From Chloroflexota bacterium (GTDB lineage Bacteria > Chloroflexota > Limnocylindria > Limnocylindrales > CSP1-4), in the NCBI GenBank assembly GCA_021812735.1, contig JAKAMV010000073.1:1-19994 (forward strand): a stretch of 19,994 bases of DNA, written 5' to 3'. The translations under genes and the position numbers were made by a program. The notes beneath the pieces are model-generated. The model worked only from the letters and a program-made list of their open reading frames with translations, made no database searches and was not told the origin of the DNA. Positions 7,787 to 15,664 of this stretch are shown here, piece by piece. Each line of letters begins with the position of its first letter. Position 1 is the stretch's first letter.

Positions 7787-7798
7787 CGGAGGTGTTCG

Positions 7799-8554
7799 AT
7801 GGCAGGCCGGCTTCAGGGCAAACGAGCAGCCGTGACCGGTGCAGGCAGCGGGATCGGGCGGGCGATTGCCCTCCGGTTCGCGCACGAGGGAGCACGGGTA
7901 GCGGCGCTCGGCAGGACGCAGGCCTCCCTGGACACCCTCGCCGCCGAGGCGCCCGGGATCATCCCCGTGTTGGCAGACGTTCTCGATGAGGCCAGCGTCG
8001 CAGCGGCATTCGACCTGGTCGTCAGCGAATTCGGCGGCCTTGACGTGCTCGTGACGTCAGCGGCGGTTCAGCTGCACGGTCAGGACGGCAGGGTTCATGC
8101 GCTGCCGCTCGACGTGTGGCAGCTCACCATCCAGACCAACCTCACTGGTGTCTTCCTGTCGTGCAAGTACGGCGTGCGCGCCCTCTTGGCCAGTGGCGGA
8201 GGCTCGGTGATCAACATCGGGTCGCCCACCGGGATCGCCGGATCAGCTCCCGGATACTCCGCCTACTCGGCCGCCAAGGCTGGCGTCCACTCGCTCACGC
8301 GGGTGATGGCGACGGGCTACGCCAAGGACGGGATCCGCGTAAACACGTTGGTCCCGGGGGCAACAGAAGGGCGGCTGATCGCCGGCCTGCTCGCTGACGA
8401 GGGGGTGAAGGCCGGCATCCTGGCAGGGATACCGCTCGACCGTGTCGGCCTGGCGGAGGAGTACACCGGCCTCGCCGTGCACCTCGCGTCCGATGAGTCG
8501 AGCTATTCGACGGGAGCCATGTTCGTGGCCGACGGCGGCCACACCATTCGCTGA
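7799..8554 (+). CDS. Short-chain dehydrogenase/reductase (SDR), first copy
   Basis: Classical SDR of 251 residues that would oxidise or reduce a hydroxyl/keto group of a pathway intermediate with NAD(P). The ATG has GGAGGTG just upstream (7788-7794). Motifs are TGAGSGIG for the cofactor (13-20), Asn139 in VINIGS, and the catalytic residues Ser142, Tyr156 and Lys160 (YSAAK). The usual NNAG is TSAA here (86-89), a modest departure. The C-terminal MFVADGGHTIR is standard. It follows the transporter operon and lies 8 bases before the hydrolase gene, so it shares that transcript. A sugar, polyol or sugar-acid dehydrogenase role fits the context; the substrate is not determinable. Confidence 0.88.
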   Translation: MAGRLQGKRAAVTGAGSGIGRAIALRFAHEGARVAALGRTQASLDTLAAEAPGIIPVLADVLDEASVAAAFDLVVSEFGGLDVLVTSAAVQLHGQDGRVHALPLDVWQLTIQTNLTGVFLSCKYGVRALLASGGGSVINIGSPTGIAGSAPGYSAYSAAKAGVHSLTRVMATGYAKDGIRVNTLVPGATEGRLIAGLLADEGVKAGILAGIPLDRVGLAEEYTGLAVHLASDESSYSTGAMFVADGGHTIR

Positions 8555-8562
8555 GCCACACG

Positions 8563-10254
8563 GTGAACGTTCCGGGCATTGCGGTCGAGCGGGCCATTGC
8601 GGTCCCGATGCGGGACGGCTGCCGGCTGGCAGCGGACATCTACCGGCCGACCACGGCCGAGGCCCGGCTTCCCGTTCTCGTTCACCGCACCCCGTATGGT
8701 CGACAATTCCCCACGCAGGCGAACATGGCCCATCCTGCGTGGTACGCACGACACGGCTTCATTGTCGTGGTCCAAGACGTGCGCGGCCGACACGACTCCG
8801 ACGGGGCATTCGAGCCGTTCTTCCACGAGGCCGCAGACGGCTACGACACCATTCAGTGGGCCTCTGAGCTGGCCGGCTCGAGCGGTAAGGTGGGCACGTA
8901 CGGCGCCTCGTATGGAGGGTACGCACAGCTGCTCGCAGCCGCAGCGAACCCGCCCGCGCTTCGGGTCATGTGTCCAGCCATCACGCCCTTCGACGCGAGG
9001 GACGACATGCTGTTCAGCGACGGCGTGTTCGAGCTGTCCTTCGGAGCATGGTGGGCGGCCTCCTTGGCTCTCGAATCCGCCCGCCGGTCGGGCGACCGCG
9101 ACCTCGACCGCGAGATCCGCGTCGCCCTTGCCGCGATCCCTTCGTGGTACGGCAGCCGGTCTCCAAGCGAGCTTCTGCCGGCTGGGCCCGAAACAGCGTT
9201 CTATCGAACGTGGCTCGAGCACCGCTCAGATGACGCATGGTGGGAGCCGATCTCGGCCCGAGCGCGGGTCGGAGAGATCAGGGTGCCCGCGTTGTTCGTG
9301 ACTGGCTGGTGGGACCCTTTCCTGGACGGCGCGCTCGCCGCGTTCCGCGCGCTGTCCGCACAGGAGTCGAGCGCGGCCTCCAGCCTGCTCGTGGGACCGT
9401 GGTCGCACGTCCCGTGGGGTGCAAGGGTCGGCGACGTCGACTTTGGGCCGGCGGCAGACCAGAAGGTGGCCGATGCGGCCCAGGTCGACTTCTTGGGGCG
9501 CTTCCTGCGGAATGGTGACGTCTCCGATCCCGGTTACCGCGTTCGCTATTTCCTGCCCGGTCGGAACACGTGGATATCGGCCGACCAGTGGCCGCCGACG
9601 GACGGCAGGACAATGACATGGCGCCTTGGCAGCGACGGTGACGCCGCGTCGATCGGTGGCTCCGGCCGGCTCGTCGCCGGCGATGGCCCCCTAATCGGCC
9701 AAGTTGACCCCGACTGGTTCTCGTACGATGCGAGCGGTCCGGCGCCGGGCCTCGGCGGCCGGTCTTGCTGCTTTCCCGAGACGTCCCCGGTCGGACCGCG
9801 AGACCAGGACTCCGTCGAGGTGCGGCGTGACGTCCTTGTCTACTCGAGCCCTCCGCTCGACCGGGAACTCCTGATCGAGGGTCCGATTGACGTTGCGCTT
9901 TGGCTGGCATCCGACGCCGTCACAGCGGACATAGTGGCCAGGCTGTGCCAGGTGGACGGTCGGCGCTCGGTGAACATTGCCGAGGGAGTCACCCGGGTTT
10001 CGATGGGCGAGTGGCCGTTGAATGGTTACCGCCGAGTCATCGTGGCGCTAGGAGAGACGGCGACAGTCGTTCCAGCCGGTGCCGCCTTGCGACTGCAGGT
10101 TACGGGAGGAGCATTCCCGAGATTCGAGATCAATCCCCAGGTGGACATTCCGCCGGCAAGGGCGGCCCCGAGCGACCGGGTGGCGGCCTCATTCGCGCTC
10201 GCCCATGACGATGCACATGTCTCTGTAGTGCGTGTGAGGGCGACTGCGAGCTAG
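8563..10254 (+). CDS. CocE/NonD-family serine hydrolase (peptidase S15-like)
   Basis: Alpha/beta hydrolase of 563 residues, related to cocaine esterase and X-Pro dipeptidyl peptidase. The GTG at 8563 is used because the conserved opening RAIAVPMRDGCRLAADIYRP begins a few codons later; the ribosome site is weak, and translation may be coupled to the SDR gene ending 8 bases upstream. The nucleophile is Ser116 in GTYGASYGGY, with probable partners Asp251 (TGWWDPFLDG) and His282 (GPWSHVPWG). After the hydrolase domain comes a C-terminal jelly-roll-like domain from about residue 380 to the end, as in CocE. No signal peptide is seen, so it acts in the cytoplasm. In this locus it may remove an acyl group from the imported sugar or act as a lactonase; both are guesses. 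Confidence 0.88.
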   Translation: MNVPGIAVERAIAVPMRDGCRLAADIYRPTTAEARLPVLVHRTPYGRQFPTQANMAHPAWYARHGFIVVVQDVRGRHDSDGAFEPFFHEAADGYDTIQWASELAGSSGKVGTYGASYGGYAQLLAAAANPPALRVMCPAITPFDARDDMLFSDGVFELSFGAWWAASLALESARRSGDRDLDREIRVALAAIPSWYGSRSPSELLPAGPETAFYRTWLEHRSDDAWWEPISARARVGEIRVPALFVTGWWDPFLDGALAAFRALSAQESSAASSLLVGPWSHVPWGARVGDVDFGPAADQKVADAAQVDFLGRFLRNGDVSDPGYRVRYFLPGRNTWISADQWPPTDGRTMTWRLGSDGDAASIGGSGRLVAGDGPLIGQVDPDWFSYDASGPAPGLGGRSCCFPETSPVGPRDQDSVEVRRDVLVYSSPPLDRELLIEGPIDVALWLASDAVTADIVARLCQVDGRRSVNIAEGVTRVSMGEWPLNGYRRVIVALGETATVVPAGAALRLQVTGGAFPRFEINPQVDIPPARAAPSDRVAASFALAHDDAHVSVVRVRATAS

Positions 10255-10304
10255 TTCGGTGGCGGCCGCAGCCATGGACTGCCAATTCGATAGGGGTGTG
10301 ACCG

Positions 10305-11066
10305 ATGGTGACGGACGGGGTTCAGGGTGCAGCCGGGGACGAAGCGGTCCGTCGCCGGGCAATCGAGCGCGGAAACGGCGACCCAGCGCCGCAGGGCCGG
10401 CCGGTTCGATTCGGCCCCTTTTCGGCGGTTCTGATCGGATCCGAACTGCGATACCTAGCCATCGACGACCGGGAGCTGGTGCGCCGCGTCCACATCGCCG
10501 TTCGAGATCCTCGCTGGGGGACGCTTCGGCCCACGATCGAGATCCTGGGGGTCCACGAGGAGGGTGGGCGCCTCGAATTGGCGGCCCATCTCCGCTATCG
10601 GGACGACCCCCTCCGTTTTGATTGCGACATTCGCATCAAGGGAGGCGCGACTGGGGTCGAGTACGAGATGGACGGCGCTTGCGGCTCCGACTTCCCGTAC
10701 AACAGGATCGGGCTCTGCGTGATGCTCCCGCCGGAGGGCTTCGTCGAGGCTCCGTACCGCGCCGTAGGGCCCGCGGGGTCGACAGCCGGGACGCTGCCGA
10801 GGCACGTGGGGCCCCAGCTCATTCGCGGTGACGAGATCTTGCCGCTCTTTCCAGGTTTCGATCGCCTCGAGGTCATGACCACGATCGGGTACGAGCTCGG
10901 CCTGCGACTCGACGGCGACCTGTTCGAGATGGAGGATCAGCGGAATTGGACTGACGCCTCGTTCAAGATCTACTCGACGCCTCTGGCGCTGCCCCGGCCA
11001 CGACGGGCTGCGATGGGCGATCGGATCCGCCAGGTCCTGCAGATCGAGGCGCGGCTCCGGCCCTGA
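10305..11066 (+). CDS. D-apionate lactonase-like protein, N-terminal half only
   Basis: A 253-residue protein that I match, from memory of the family, to the N-terminal beta-rich part of D-apionate lactonase (ApnL), the enzyme opening D-apionolactone in D-apiose breakdown. The strongest signatures are RRVHIAVRDPRWGT (60-73), VEYEMDGACGSDFPYNRIG (118-136) and FEMEDQRNWTDASFKIYSTP (207-226). The ATG has AGGGGTG 6 bases upstream (10292-10298). Family members are one chain of about 600 or more residues, but this chain stops after the first domain. The remaining half is encoded convergently, with only 9 bases between the stop codons. The gene is last in the plus-strand run after the hydrolase. It looks intact rather than decayed. 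The homology is moderately sure; activity as a half-protein is unknown. Confidence 0.62.
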   Translation: MVTDGVQGAAGDEAVRRRAIERGNGDPAPQGRPVRFGPFSAVLIGSELRYLAIDDRELVRRVHIAVRDPRWGTLRPTIEILGVHEEGGRLELAAHLRYRDDPLRFDCDIRIKGGATGVEYEMDGACGSDFPYNRIGLCVMLPPEGFVEAPYRAVGPAGSTAGTLPRHVGPQLIRGDEILPLFPGFDRLEVMTTIGYELGLRLDGDLFEMEDQRNWTDASFKIYSTPLALPRPRRAAMGDRIRQVLQIEARLRP

Positions 11067-11075
11067 CGACGCATG

Positions 11076-12326
11076 TCACCCGCGTGGCTGGGTGAGCGTC
11101 GCGAGGGCGAACGGGCCAAGGACGAAGGAGAGGACGCCATCGGCCGGCAGTCTCTGTTCGGTAGACGAGCGGAAACGTTCGGGCGACCGTCCCGCGATCT
11201 CGCTACCGTCGGCGTCGAGGCTGCGGACGGCGACCGGATTGGCTCCGAGCCCGGACACCGTCGTGAGGACTCCGCGCGCCGACAGGTTCGCGATCATGAC
11301 CCGCACGGCGTCGTCTGATGCCAGGGCGAGCACGGCGGCAGGAAGGTCCTCGCGGAGCGTCGTAGCCACCACTTGCGCTGGTCGCATCTCGAGGACGTCG
11401 GCCAGAGCGTGGAACGCCGGCGACACCTTCACTCCATCGGCGGTGACGGGTGCGAGCACCGGGCCGTCCGCCCCAACCAGCCCCTGGTATGTCAGCGATG
11501 CGGCTCCGGCTCCCGACAGGGCGGCCAGGCTGCCGATCGTCCAGCCCGCCCCGAACAGGGTGGGCCAACGTGGATCGGGCGGATCGTCCGGGTCGCCTGG
11601 ACCAAAGGCCACGGCGCTGACCGTGACGGGTCGTCCGCCCTTGAGCCGGGCTGCGATCACCGTGGCAGACTGCCCATCGAGGCTCTCAATGAGCGACAGA
11701 TCGTCTGACGCGTGCACCTGCGCCTGGATCCCGTAAGCCACTCCGTCGGCGTCAGCCAGCTGGTCCCAGTCGCGATTGAGCATCGCGAAGTGGCCTGCGG
11801 AAGCAGTGAGCACCGGGACCTCAGGGCGGAGCGCCTTGATCTCGCGGCGCACCAAGGCGAGAACCTCACCGCGGGGCAATGCCTTCCCGTCACCCAGGAC
11901 TAGCATGCGCGCGACGCGATTCGCGGCGGGCAGCCGCACGACGAGATCCCGGAGAGCGCCGACGTCGAGATCCTGGCCCCAGGCGATGCCCACCTCGAGT
12001 GCCGTATTCACGGCCGACGCCAGGGAGACGGCGTCCCGGAGTCGATCCATCCAGTCCCGACCCGAGAGACACACGTCGACGCGCAGGTGGGATGGCGCCA
12101 GCGTGCGCACGATGGCCATCGCCTCATCTGACAGGATGGGCATGCGGCCGATCTGGAAGCCGATCGGGGGGATCTCCTGGCTGGTGCTTTCCCCGATCCT
12201 GATGTTGAGACATGGGTGATCGAGCGCTCCTGCCCACGCATACGCCGCGAGCGCTCGCGTCGTCGTCGGTGGGCGAAGGGGACTCGCAGCCCCATGTTCG
12301 TCGGGCTGATGATCTGCAAGGGCCAT
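11076..12326 (-). CDS. D-apionate lactonase-like protein, C-terminal half only
   Basis: A 416-residue protein resembling the second part (TIM-barrel-like plus C-terminal beta domain) of ApnL-type lactonases. Signatures are APSHLRVDV (77-85), FAMLNRDW (180-187), QAQVHASDDLSLIESLDGQ (201-219) and GWTIGSLAALSGAGAASLTY (261-280), with an all-beta tail after about 330. The ATG at 12326 has GGAG 6 bases upstream; the frame remains open to 12398, but that overlaps the SDR gene and lacks support. It is the last gene of the minus-strand E1-alpha operon, 52 bases after the SDR. It converges on the N-terminal half encoded on the other strand. Residues 1-50 have no match that I recognise and may be newly acquired sequence. 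The two halves may assemble into one enzyme. Confidence 0.6.
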   Translation of the reverse strand: MALADHQPDEHGAASPLRPPTTTRALAAYAWAGALDHPCLNIRIGESTSQEIPPIGFQIGRMPILSDEAMAIVRTLAPSHLRVDVCLSGRDWMDRLRDAVSLASAVNTALEVGIAWGQDLDVGALRDLVVRLPAANRVARMLVLGDGKALPRGEVLALVRREIKALRPEVPVLTASAGHFAMLNRDWDQLADADGVAYGIQAQVHASDDLSLIESLDGQSATVIAARLKGGRPVTVSAVAFGPGDPDDPPDPRWPTLFGAGWTIGSLAALSGAGAASLTYQGLVGADGPVLAPVTADGVKVSPAFHALADVLEMRPAQVVATTLREDLPAAVLALASDDAVRVMIANLSARGVLTTVSGLGANPVAVRSLDADGSEIAGRSPERFRSSTEQRLPADGVLSFVLGPFALATLTQPRG

Positions 12327-12378
12327 CGATCGCTCCGTCTTCAGCGTCAGGAGGCAGCGGCCGGGTGGTGAGCTGACC

Positions 12379-13158
12379 TCAGGTCGCAGGTTTGGCAACG
12401 ATCAGCGGCATCAATTGCGACTGGCCGCCGTCGACGCAGACGAGCTGCCCCGTGACCTGCCGGGCAGCGTCGGAGGCGAACCACTCGACGAGCGCTGCGT
12501 GGTCGACGGGCTCCGCGAACCGCCCCGTCGGGATCATGCCCAGCATGTCGTCGAGGTTCAGGCCCCGGGCCGCGAACGAGTTGATGAGCATGTCCGTCCT
12601 GGTCATGCCCGGCACGATGGCGTTGACCGTGATGCCGTGCGGAGCAACCTCGATCGCGAGGCAGCGAGTGAAGTGATTGACTCCCGCCTTGGCTGTGCAG
12701 TAGCCGATCTGGCCGGTGCGGACGATCACACCGGCGATCGACGAGAGGTTCACGATCCGGCCCTGGCCGCGGGGGATCATGCGCTGGATCGCCGCTTGCG
12801 AGCAGAGGAAGACCCCCTTGAGGTCGACCGCCAGCGCGAGATCCCACGCCTCCTCGGGCATATCCGCGGTCGGCCCGGTCGGGATCACGCCGGCATTGTT
12901 CACCAGCAGCCAGAGAGGGCCGAGCTCGGACTCGACCGTGTCGAACATCGCCTGGACGTCCCGTCTGGACGTCACATCGCCGCGGATCCCGATTGCCCTG
13001 CCGCCGGCGTTCGTGATCTTCGCGGCGGCCTCGACCACCGATGGGCTGACGTCATTCAGTGCCACGCGCATTCCCAGCGTCGCCAGCCGCTCTGCGATCC
13101 CGAAGCCGATCCCGCGCGAAGCGCCCGTGATGATCGCGACTCGTCCGTCGAGCGTCAT
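12379..13158 (-). CDS. Short-chain dehydrogenase/reductase (SDR), second copy
   Basis: Classical SDR of 259 residues, similar to 3-oxoacyl-ACP reductase or sugar dehydrogenases. The ATG at 13158 is chosen because GGAGGAC lies just upstream; an earlier in-frame ATG at 13179 lacks such a site. Motifs are TGASRGIG (11-18), NNAG (87-90), a serine at 139/140 in NLSS, and YxxxK at Tyr153-Lys157 (YCTAK). The C-terminal VCVDGGQSQ is typical. It differs from the SDR at 7799 in all variable regions, so the two are not recent duplicates. It sits between the lipoyl-protein gene and the lactonase C-half in one operon, implying a redox step on a pathway intermediate. The cofactor is likely NAD, but this is not proven. 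Confidence 0.88.
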   Translation of the reverse strand: MTLDGRVAIITGASRGIGFGIAERLATLGMRVALNDVSPSVVEAAAKITNAGGRAIGIRGDVTSRRDVQAMFDTVESELGPLWLLVNNAGVIPTGPTADMPEEAWDLALAVDLKGVFLCSQAAIQRMIPRGQGRIVNLSSIAGVIVRTGQIGYCTAKAGVNHFTRCLAIEVAPHGITVNAIVPGMTRTDMLINSFAARGLNLDDMLGMIPTGRFAEPVDHAALVEWFASDAARQVTGQLVCVDGGQSQLMPLIVAKPAT

Positions 13159-13198
13159 GTCCCGTCCTCCGCACCCCATGAGGTGTCTTCACCACCGA

Positions 13199-13477
13199 TC
13201 AGACTGAGGGCAACGCCGCCACGGCCTCGCCCATGTCATCGACGACGTAGGCGATCGTCTCCCCGACGGGAACCGTCGCCCCCGAGACCGTGCCAGGGCG
13301 AATCCCCTTGAGGAAGCCGCTGGCGGGCGCCTCCAGTTCGGCGATAGCCTTGTCCGTCTCGAGCTCGAGGATCGGCTGGCCCTCCGTGACCGGGTCGCCC
13401 TCAGCGACCAGCCAGGCGACGATGACCGCCTCCTCCATGAAGTCGGTCATCTTGGCCACGAACACCTCGGTTGCCAT
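13199..13477 (-). CDS. Free-standing lipoyl-domain protein (2-oxoacid dehydrogenase swinging-arm domain)
   Basis: A 92-residue protein consisting of one lipoyl domain. The lipoylation site is Lys43 in LETDKAIAELEAPASG (39-54), and GDPVTEGQPI and VPVGETIAYV form the flanking strands. Normal E2 proteins carry this domain, then a subunit-binding domain, then the acyltransferase core on one chain. Here it ends just after the lipoyl fold. It lies directly downstream of E1-beta and should accept the acyl group from that E1. The matching acyltransferase core without a lipoyl domain is encoded at 19123-19830 in another operon. The ATG at 13477 follows an AGGA-containing purine-rich stretch. A biotin carrier is less likely because the site is DKA, not MKM. 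Confidence 0.88.
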   Translation of the reverse strand: MATEVFVAKMTDFMEEAVIVAWLVAEGDPVTEGQPILELETDKAIAELEAPASGFLKGIRPGTVSGATVPVGETIAYVVDDMGEAVAALPSV

Positions 13478-13515
13478 CGGCTTGTCCTGTCTCCTGGTGG
13501 GGCGGCTCCAGTGGG

Positions 13516-14598
13516 CTAGGCGGGCGACCCGACGACCCGCCGGATCGCGGCGACGACGTCTTCCGTGCCGGGCCAGACGCCGTTCTCGAGGCTGTTCGCG
13601 AAGGGGATCGGCGAGTCGCGGCCGGCCACCCGCACGATCGGGGCGCGAAGTCGGTCGTGGGCGCGCTCCATTGCGACCATCGCCCACTCGTTCGCCGGCC
13701 CGTAGCTGCGACATGCCTCGGCAACCACGACGACGCGACCGGTCTTGCGGGCGGAGGTCCCGATGGTCTCCTCGTCCAGTGGCGAGACGGTTCGAACGTC
13801 CACAACCTCGACACTGACCCCGTCGGCCTCCAGGATGCGCGCCGCGAGCATCGCATGCCACACCATGAAGCCCGAGGCGACGACGGTCACGTCCTCGCCG
13901 ATTCGCTTCACGTCGCACCGGCTCAGCGGCAGCTCGTAGTCGCCATCGGGCACCAGGCCCCTGAAGGCGTACAGCAACTTGTGCTCCAGGAAGACTACGG
14001 GGTTGTCGTCGCGGACCGCGGCCTTCATGAGGCCCTTGGCGTCGTATGGGGTTGAAGGCAGCACCACCTTGAGGCCCGGGATGCTGGCAAACCAGACCTC
14101 CAAGCTCTGGCTGTGCTGGGCGGCCGTGCTCTTGCCGGCGCCGCCCCCCTGCGGCATCCGAAGCACCCACGGCACGCTGCACTGGCCTCCGGTCATGAAT
14201 CGGATCTTGGCGGCCTGCGTCGCGATCTGATCCATGGCGAGGCCGGAGAAGTCGACGAACATGATCTCGGCCACTGGACGCATCCCCACCAGCGCGGCGC
14301 CGGTCGCTGCGCCGACGATCGTGTTCTCCGAGATCGGCGTGTTGCGGACGCGCTCGCCCCCGAATTGGTCGAAGAGCGTGCGCGTCACCCCGAACGCGCC
14401 GCCGTGCCTGCCGATGTCCTCGCCCATCAGGAACACGCGCGGGTCGCGGACCATCTCCTCGCGGAGCGCCTCGCGGATGGCCTCCTGGTAGCTCATCTCG
14501 CGGACGCCGTCACCGGGATCAACCTGGCGGATGAGGTCCGGGGACATCACCGGCACCGCGGATGTGAGCGACGTCGCGTCGCGAGCCTGCGCTGTCAT
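13516..14598 (-). CDS. 2-oxoacid/acetoin dehydrogenase-type E1 component, beta subunit
   Basis: Beta half of a thiamine-diphosphate E1 enzyme of the PdhB/AcoB/BkdB family, 360 residues. The ATG at 14598 has GGAG upstream and lies 14 bases after the E1-alpha stop; the frame is open further upstream only as antisense-type sequence within E1-alpha. The family core starts at VREMSYQEAIREAL (about 32), so roughly 30 residues of unassigned N-terminal extension precede it. Motifs include MGEDIGRHGGAFGVT (58-72), with Glu60 likely helping cofactor activation, and ISENTIVGAATGAALVG (89-105). The C-terminal transketolase-type fold is complete. It forms an alpha2beta2 complex with the preceding gene product. 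The substrate cannot be told apart among pyruvate, acetoin, branched 2-oxoacids or a sugar-derived analogue. Confidence 0.92.
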   Translation of the reverse strand: MTAQARDATSLTSAVPVMSPDLIRQVDPGDGVREMSYQEAIREALREEMVRDPRVFLMGEDIGRHGGAFGVTRTLFDQFGGERVRNTPISENTIVGAATGAALVGMRPVAEIMFVDFSGLAMDQIATQAAKIRFMTGGQCSVPWVLRMPQGGGAGKSTAAQHSQSLEVWFASIPGLKVVLPSTPYDAKGLMKAAVRDDNPVVFLEHKLLYAFRGLVPDGDYELPLSRCDVKRIGEDVTVVASGFMVWHAMLAARILEADGVSVEVVDVRTVSPLDEETIGTSARKTGRVVVVAEACRSYGPANEWAMVAMERAHDRLRAPIVRVAGRDSPIPFANSLENGVWPGTEDVVAAIRRVVGSPA

Positions 14599-14612
14599 CG
14601 TGGCGATCTCCG

Positions 14613-15572
14613 TCAGGCGTAGATGTAATCGAGGGCGGTCGCCGGATCCGGCTCCCTGCTCTCCCGGGCGAACGCCAGGGCGGCGTCGATGGCTGCCGTG
14701 ACCTCGACGTCGATGGCGCCCAGGGATAGGACGTCCACGGCCAGCTCGTCGATCAGCCTCGACCGAAACCGGGCGATCGGGTCCTTGGCGCGGTACTCGG
14801 CCACCTCCGCCCGGTCGCGGTACACCTCGGGCTCGCCGGCATAATGGCCGTCGACGCGGTAACTCTCGGTGACGAGGAGCGTGGGGCCGCCGCCCGCGCG
14901 GGCTCGTGCCACGGCGGCCGTCGCGGCCTCGTAGACGGCCAGCACGTCGAACCCGTCGACTCGGACGCCCGGGATGCCGTACCCCGCCGCGCGAAGCGAC
15001 AGGTCGTGGATCCTGGTGACGTCGTCGATCCGTGTCGAGACGCCGTACTGGTTGTTCTCGAGCACGAAGACCACCGGGAGGTTCCACGCGGCGGCCATGT
15101 TCAACCCCTCGTGCCAGTTCCCGGTGTTGCTTCCGGCGTCGCCCGTGAACGGCACGGCCACCCTGTCCTCACGTCGCATCTGGAAGGCCAGCGCAGCGCC
15201 CACCGCAAGCGGGATGCCCGAGGCGACGACGGCCAAGGCACCAAGGCTGCCGGTCTCGAAGGCGGCGATATGCATCGAGCCGCCCCGTCCCTTGCAGTAG
15301 CCGGTCTCCTTGCCCATGAGCTCGGCCATCATGCGCGCGAGGTCGGCGCCCTTGGCGATGTTGTGTCCGTGGCTCCGGTGCGTGCCGGCGATCAGGTCCT
15401 CTGTGCGCAGGGCCATGCACACGCCGACGCCCGACGCCTCCATCCCGATGTAGGTGTGGACCGTGCCCTTGAGTTGCCCGCGCTTGAACAGGTTCGTGGC
15501 CGCCAGCTCGAACTGCCGGATCCGGACCATCCGCCGATACATCTCGAGGAGCGTCTGGAGCGCGACTTCCAC
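14613..15572 (-). CDS. 2-oxoacid/acetoin dehydrogenase-type E1 component, alpha subunit
   Basis: Alpha half of the E1 enzyme, binding thiamine diphosphate, 319 residues from the GTG at 15572. This start has AGAGGTGA upstream; a GTG at 15581 is the alternative but leaves no room for a ribosome site. Motifs include HRSHGHNIAKGADLARMMAE, KGRGGSMHIA, and the cofactor motif from GDAGSN to ENNQYG (about 144-177). The HGHNIAKG and GKETGYCKGRGGSMH stretches are closest, from memory, to acetoin-dehydrogenase-type E1-alpha (AcoA). It is first in a five-gene minus-strand operon: E1-alpha, E1-beta, lipoyl protein, SDR, lactonase C-half. No E3 gene is nearby, so a shared dihydrolipoyl dehydrogenase would be needed. 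Confidence 0.92.
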   Translation of the reverse strand: MEVALQTLLEMYRRMVRIRQFELAATNLFKRGQLKGTVHTYIGMEASGVGVCMALRTEDLIAGTHRSHGHNIAKGADLARMMAELMGKETGYCKGRGGSMHIAAFETGSLGALAVVASGIPLAVGAALAFQMRREDRVAVPFTGDAGSNTGNWHEGLNMAAAWNLPVVFVLENNQYGVSTRIDDVTRIHDLSLRAAGYGIPGVRVDGFDVLAVYEAATAAVARARAGGGPTLLVTESYRVDGHYAGEPEVYRDRAEVAEYRAKDPIARFRSRLIDELAVDVLSLGAIDVEVTAAIDAALAFARESREPDPATALDYIYA

Positions 15573-15600
15573 GGTCGTCACCTCTTGTCAGAACGGAGGC

Positions 15601-15655
15601 TTTCCTTCGTCGGTGCCGCCATGATAGCCTGTGGCGTACCGGTCGACCAGTACAG
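15601..15655. promoter_or_regulatory. Divergent promoter region with shared operator
   Basis: Read on the minus strand, 15652-15633 is TACTGGTCGACCGGTACGCC, differing from the 2361 operator at three bases. On the minus strand a good -10, TATCAT (15626-15621), lies 17 bases from TGGTCG, so the operator would cover the -35 of the E1-alpha operon. On the plus strand TAGCCT (15625-15630) could be a -10 for the racemase-like gene, with a weak -35 near 15601; the operator would then sit at its start site. The operator also lies only a few bases before the AGGAG of the gene at 15665. The operator is well supported; the promoters less so. Confidence 0.7.
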
Positions 15656-15664
15656 GAGATTTCG

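Noticed and set aside
8697..8708. TATGGTCGACAA as another operator copy
   Set aside because: It lies inside the hydrolase coding region, matches only GGTCGAC and lacks the GGTAACCC extension; chance is sufficient.
11092..11736. Plus-strand open frame opposite the lactonase C-terminal half, which would make the N-terminal half continue on the plus strand
   Set aside because: The protein has shadow composition and none of the ApnL C-domain motifs, whereas the minus-strand frame has all of them; a simple plus-strand frameshift does not explain the split.
14599..15087. Upstream extension of the E1-beta frame
   Set aside because: It lies within E1-alpha in another frame, has no E1 motifs and is composition-biased; the ATG at 14598 has a ribosome site and fits the operon spacing.
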